This document shows positions 17,916 through 18,957 of a stretch of DNA of 18,957 nucleotides, one piece after another. Position 1 is the first letter of the stretch. Each line of letters opens with the position of its first letter. The position numbers and the translations under genes are program-made. This stretch comes from Dunaliella salina. Lineage: Eukaryota > Chlorophyta > Chlorophyceae > Chlamydomonadales > Dunaliellaceae. The notes under the pieces were generated by a model. It had not been told where the DNA came from and did not search any database. It was given only the letters and a program-made list of their open reading frames with translations. The stretch lies in NCBI GenBank assembly GCA_002284615.2, contig MU069732.1, positions 161,027 through 179,983 of the forward strand, in the 5' to 3' direction.

Positions 17916-18019
17916 GCATGTGTGCATGTGTATGCAGCTCACCTAAGGCAGCATCGATCTCGTCCATGACATACAGTGGTGTTGGCTTGTAATGGTGCAG
18001 CGCAAACACCAAGGACAAG
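14156..18019 (-). CDS. SMC4: SMC4, condensin ATPase subunit, C-terminal exons (partial gene)
   Basis: Three exons on the minus strand (18019-17943, 17544-17486, 14359-14156) join in frame to the C-terminal end of SMC4, the condensin subunit (CAP-C) that pairs with SMC2 and folds mitotic chromosomes. The joined frame includes LSLVFALHHYKPTPLYVMDE (Walker B, DE catalytic pair), IDAALDFKNVSIVGHYIKDR (D-loop), TKNAQ, FIIISLRNNMFELADRLVG and IYKTDNTTKTVAINP. FIIISLRNNMFE and IYKTDN are typical of SMC4 rather than SMC1, 2 or 3. The LSGGEK signature exon and everything upstream lie beyond the window or were not found. Phases match (AG|C, G|AC, CAG|TTC). After the conserved NP the protein adds a Gly/Ala-rich tail ending KENNGPQPMAVA. 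Confidence 0.93.
14430..15600 (-). repeat. Array of acceptor/exon-c echoes (~100-200-bp units, about ten copies)
   Basis: Positions equivalent to the exon c start (14359) recur near 14486, 14687, 14806, 15004, 15142, 15262, 15365, 15471 and 15580. The nearer copies keep the acceptor and frame: FIVISLRGNMSGLADQLV, LIIISLCSNLSELAGQV, FIIISLRSNVFELADNL, FIIISMCSSMSELADQLV. Those beyond about 15200 are progressively worn, and at 15300-15600 only ATCGCTGCGCAGGCGGATGA-like cores remain inside ~105-115-bp units. The array fills a third of the intron upstream of exon c. Confidence 0.9.
15675..15768. repeat. Short direct duplication (39 bp, 55-bp period)
   Basis: GGCAGAATGCTGCACACAG followed by CAAAAGGTGCAGCGCTGCA occurs twice (about 15675 and 15730). 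It lies in the SMC4 intron b-c. Confidence 0.8.
15925..16265. repeat. 46-bp minisatellite with alternating unit types
   Basis: About seven units of the form GCAGATTGAGCGCAGGGGCG, TCGAGGAGCGTGATGCTG and AAGC. Units alternate between GTCGAGGAGCG and GTCAAACAGTG types, suggesting a ~92-bp higher-order repeat. It lies inside the SMC4 intron. A related pair (ACGCGCAGATGRAGCTC) follows at about 16263-16335. Confidence 0.85.
16345..16890. other. Unique-looking part of SMC4 intron b-c
   Basis: No exon or element recognised. A perfect 8-bp hairpin AAGGCTGC-ATGA-GCAGCCTT lies at 16763-16782. Confidence 0.45.
16923..17450. repeat. Composite tandem repeats in the SMC4 intron
   Basis: TTGGCATGGTTGACCATGCT, followed by the CAAGTTGGAGCCTGACC part, occurs at 16923 and 17033 (period about 110), with a partial copy at 17233. 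A second unit (TTTTCAAGCTATGATTTGAA, CATTTCCGACACCACTGCC) occurs at 17126 and 17287, period 161. The two unit types interleave (GACCAGCTCATATCTTTTC links them). No similarity to SMC4 coding sequence was noticed. Confidence 0.8.
17486..17544 (-). CDS. SMC4: SMC4 exon b
   Basis: 59 bp; acceptor TTTTTTTAATGCAG before 17544, donor GTGCAG after 17486. It encodes (L)DFKNVSIVGHYIKDRTKNAQ, the D-loop region. Two worn copies lie upstream in the transcript; this one is chosen because only it has a clean acceptor, the conserved KNAQ end and phases matching both neighbours. Confidence 0.92.
17570..17745 (-). repeat. Two echoes of SMC4 exon b
   Basis: Copies with the TTCAAG core offset by 85 and 99 bases. 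The first, near 17590-17630, reads FKNVSIVGHYIADRIDI. The second, near 17685-17730, reads DFNNMSTVGRYVKDRTNM and keeps a GCAG acceptor. Divergence from the exon rises with distance. Both sit on the acceptor side. Confidence 0.9.
17831..17913. repeat. (CA)n microsatellite in SMC4 intron a-b
   Basis: About 41 CA units, almost perfect, just downstream (minus strand) of the exon a donor. In the transcript it is a GU repeat close to a 5' splice site. Confidence 0.98.
17943..18019 (-). CDS. SMC4: SMC4 exon a (Walker B exon)
   Basis: 77 bp; acceptor CTGCGCTTTGCAG before 18019, donor GTGAGC after 17943. It encodes (S)LSLVFALHHYKPTPLYVMD then EIDAAL(D), the Walker B strand with the DE pair. The 5' phase (AG|C) predicts a preceding exon ending in AG, presumably carrying LSGGEK, upstream of the window end. 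Confidence 0.93.
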
Positions 18020-18475
18020 CTGCAAAGCGCAGCACATAATGGTGCAGCAAGTAAAAGTGGCGTGTGTTGGCTTCATGGTGTAGCTCATAATGGTGTAGCC
18101 TGTAATGATGCAGCACAAACACCAAGGACAAGCTGCAAAGCACAGCATGTAATGGTGCAGCAAGTAAAGGTGGTGTGTGTAGGCTTCATGGTGTAGCTTG
18201 TAATTGTGTAGCTTGTAATGATGCAGCGCAAACACCAAGGACAAGCTGCAAAGCGCAGCACGTAATGGTGCAGCAAGTAAAGGTGGTGTGTGTTGGCTTC
18301 ATGGTGTAGCTCGTAATGGTGTAGCTTGTAATGATGCAGCGCAAACACCAAGGACAAGTTGCAAAGCACAGAATGTAATGGCACAGCGTGTACTAATGGT
18401 GTTGTGTGGCTTGATGGTGCAACTTGCGATGGTGCAGCACAAATGTCAAGGACAAACTGCCACGCAAAACAAGGC
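18020..18475 (-). repeat. 113-bp tandem array of acceptor/exon-a echoes
   Basis: The exon start AAGGACAAG (plus strand, 18011) recurs at 18124, 18237, 18350 and, worn, at 18448: periods 113, 113, 113 and 98. Each of the first three copies retains TTTGCAG or close to it, the first ~36 coding bases (LSLVFALHHYK-like) and ~75 bases of intron. The farthest copy is the most diverged (LSLTFVLHHRK). The unit is not a multiple of 3. Confidence 0.93.
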
Positions 18476-18724
18476 ACTGAAGTGTCTTCAAGCTGAGCTT
18501 AGCGGGCAGGTTCAGCATGCCCTGGTCTCTGAGCGAAACACACATTTCTCGCAGAGTTTGCGCAGAAGGCCTCTCCAGAACTTGCGACCTTGCTAAATGA
18601 TGGCCAGGTAAAGCATTGGTCCGAAATTGGCAATGGGGACACTTCACAACATGAAAGATGCAAGAATGCAGACCACCAGATGGAAGCTGCAGTGAGGCAC
18701 ACCCTCCACATCAATCAAGAAAAA
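18476..18724. other. SMC4 upstream intron, unassigned; possible open stretch on plus strand
   Basis: On the plus strand HTFLAEFAQKASPELATLLN, DGQVKHWSEIGNGD is open and bounded by GCGCAG and CAG|GTAAAG, but no family is recognised and it is antisense to SMC4. The minus strand has KTLQ at about 18480-18490, too weak to be the LSGGEK exon. Confidence 0.3.
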
Positions 18725-18957
18725 TATGGGCCCTTTAAATATTGGGTTGCATTTCACAAGCACTCTGATGGCACGCACTTAAGGGCCCCCAAACACCTCA
18801 AACAACAAAGGGCCTTTCAATAATAGGGTGCTTTGCAACTGCTGAGCGCCCTCTCGCTGGCACTCAAACTGCTCAGGCCCCTGAACACCACAAACAACAA
18901 GGGGCCCTTCAATGATGGGGTGCTCTACACCTGCTGAGCTTCACACAAGCACTCTTG
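18725..18957. repeat. Tandem repeat, ~85-95-bp unit, running off the window
   Basis: About two and a half units: GGGCCCTTTAAATATTGGGT, then GGGCCTTTCAATAATAGGGT, then GGGCCCTTCAATGATGGGGT, each followed by a GCTTTGCAACTGCTGAGC-like part or CACAAGCACTCT. It may echo a further SMC4 exon border beyond the edge, but I cannot tell. Confidence 0.75.

Noticed and set aside
18085..18477. 130-codon His-rich minus-strand open frame
   Set aside because: It is read-through of the 113-bp exon-a echo array; the unit length rotates frames and leaves them all open.
18478..18500. Possible SMC4 exon with the LSGGEK signature (KTLQ on the minus strand)
   Set aside because: Only KTL matches; the Gly-Gly-Glu is missing and no clean splice borders fit.

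Overview
This window looks like nuclear DNA of a eukaryote, most likely a chlorophycean green alga; Dunaliella is a reasonable guess, but that rests on memory. The grounds are introns with GT..AG borders, an SMC4 (condensin) gene tail split by introns, long microsatellites, several degraded non-LTR retrotransposons (LINEs), tRNA-derived SINEs, a hAT-like MITE, and TGTAA motifs (the chlorophycean poly(A) signal) near gene and LINE ends. No prokaryotic operon, rRNA or intact tRNA gene was seen.

Layout. (1) 65-3891, plus strand: the last two visible exons (65-211 and 3823-3891) of an unidentified gene. Its 3.6-kb last intron holds a ~98-bp tandem array copied from the exon/donor junction, a 21-bp minisatellite, a zinc-finger gene fragment on the minus strand and an 878-bp hAT-like MITE with an 8-bp target duplication. 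(2) 3892-14021: about 10 kb of intergenic DNA built mostly from dead mobile elements. It holds several 3' fragments of one LINE family, a longer frameshifted LINE copy (10660-12425) split by a nested SINE, a second RT fragment with FADD (9633-10133), an inverted pair of ~480-bp repeats, more SINEs and a 200-bp GA tract. (3) 14156-18019, minus strand: the last three exons of SMC4, carrying the Walker B/D-loop segment and the C-terminus; the rest of the gene lies beyond position 18957.

The two host genes converge on the transposon-rich spacer. The most striking observation is shared by both. Tandem arrays in their introns are echoes of the adjacent exon border, splice site included. All three SMC4 exons have acceptor-side echoes (113-bp units upstream of exon a, 85-99-bp upstream of exon b, about ten 100-200-bp units upstream of exon c). 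The left gene has donor-side echoes. In the two SMC4 arrays where copies could be compared, they are more diverged the further they lie from the true exon. This suggests that splice junctions repeatedly seed minisatellites here and load introns with decoy splice sites.
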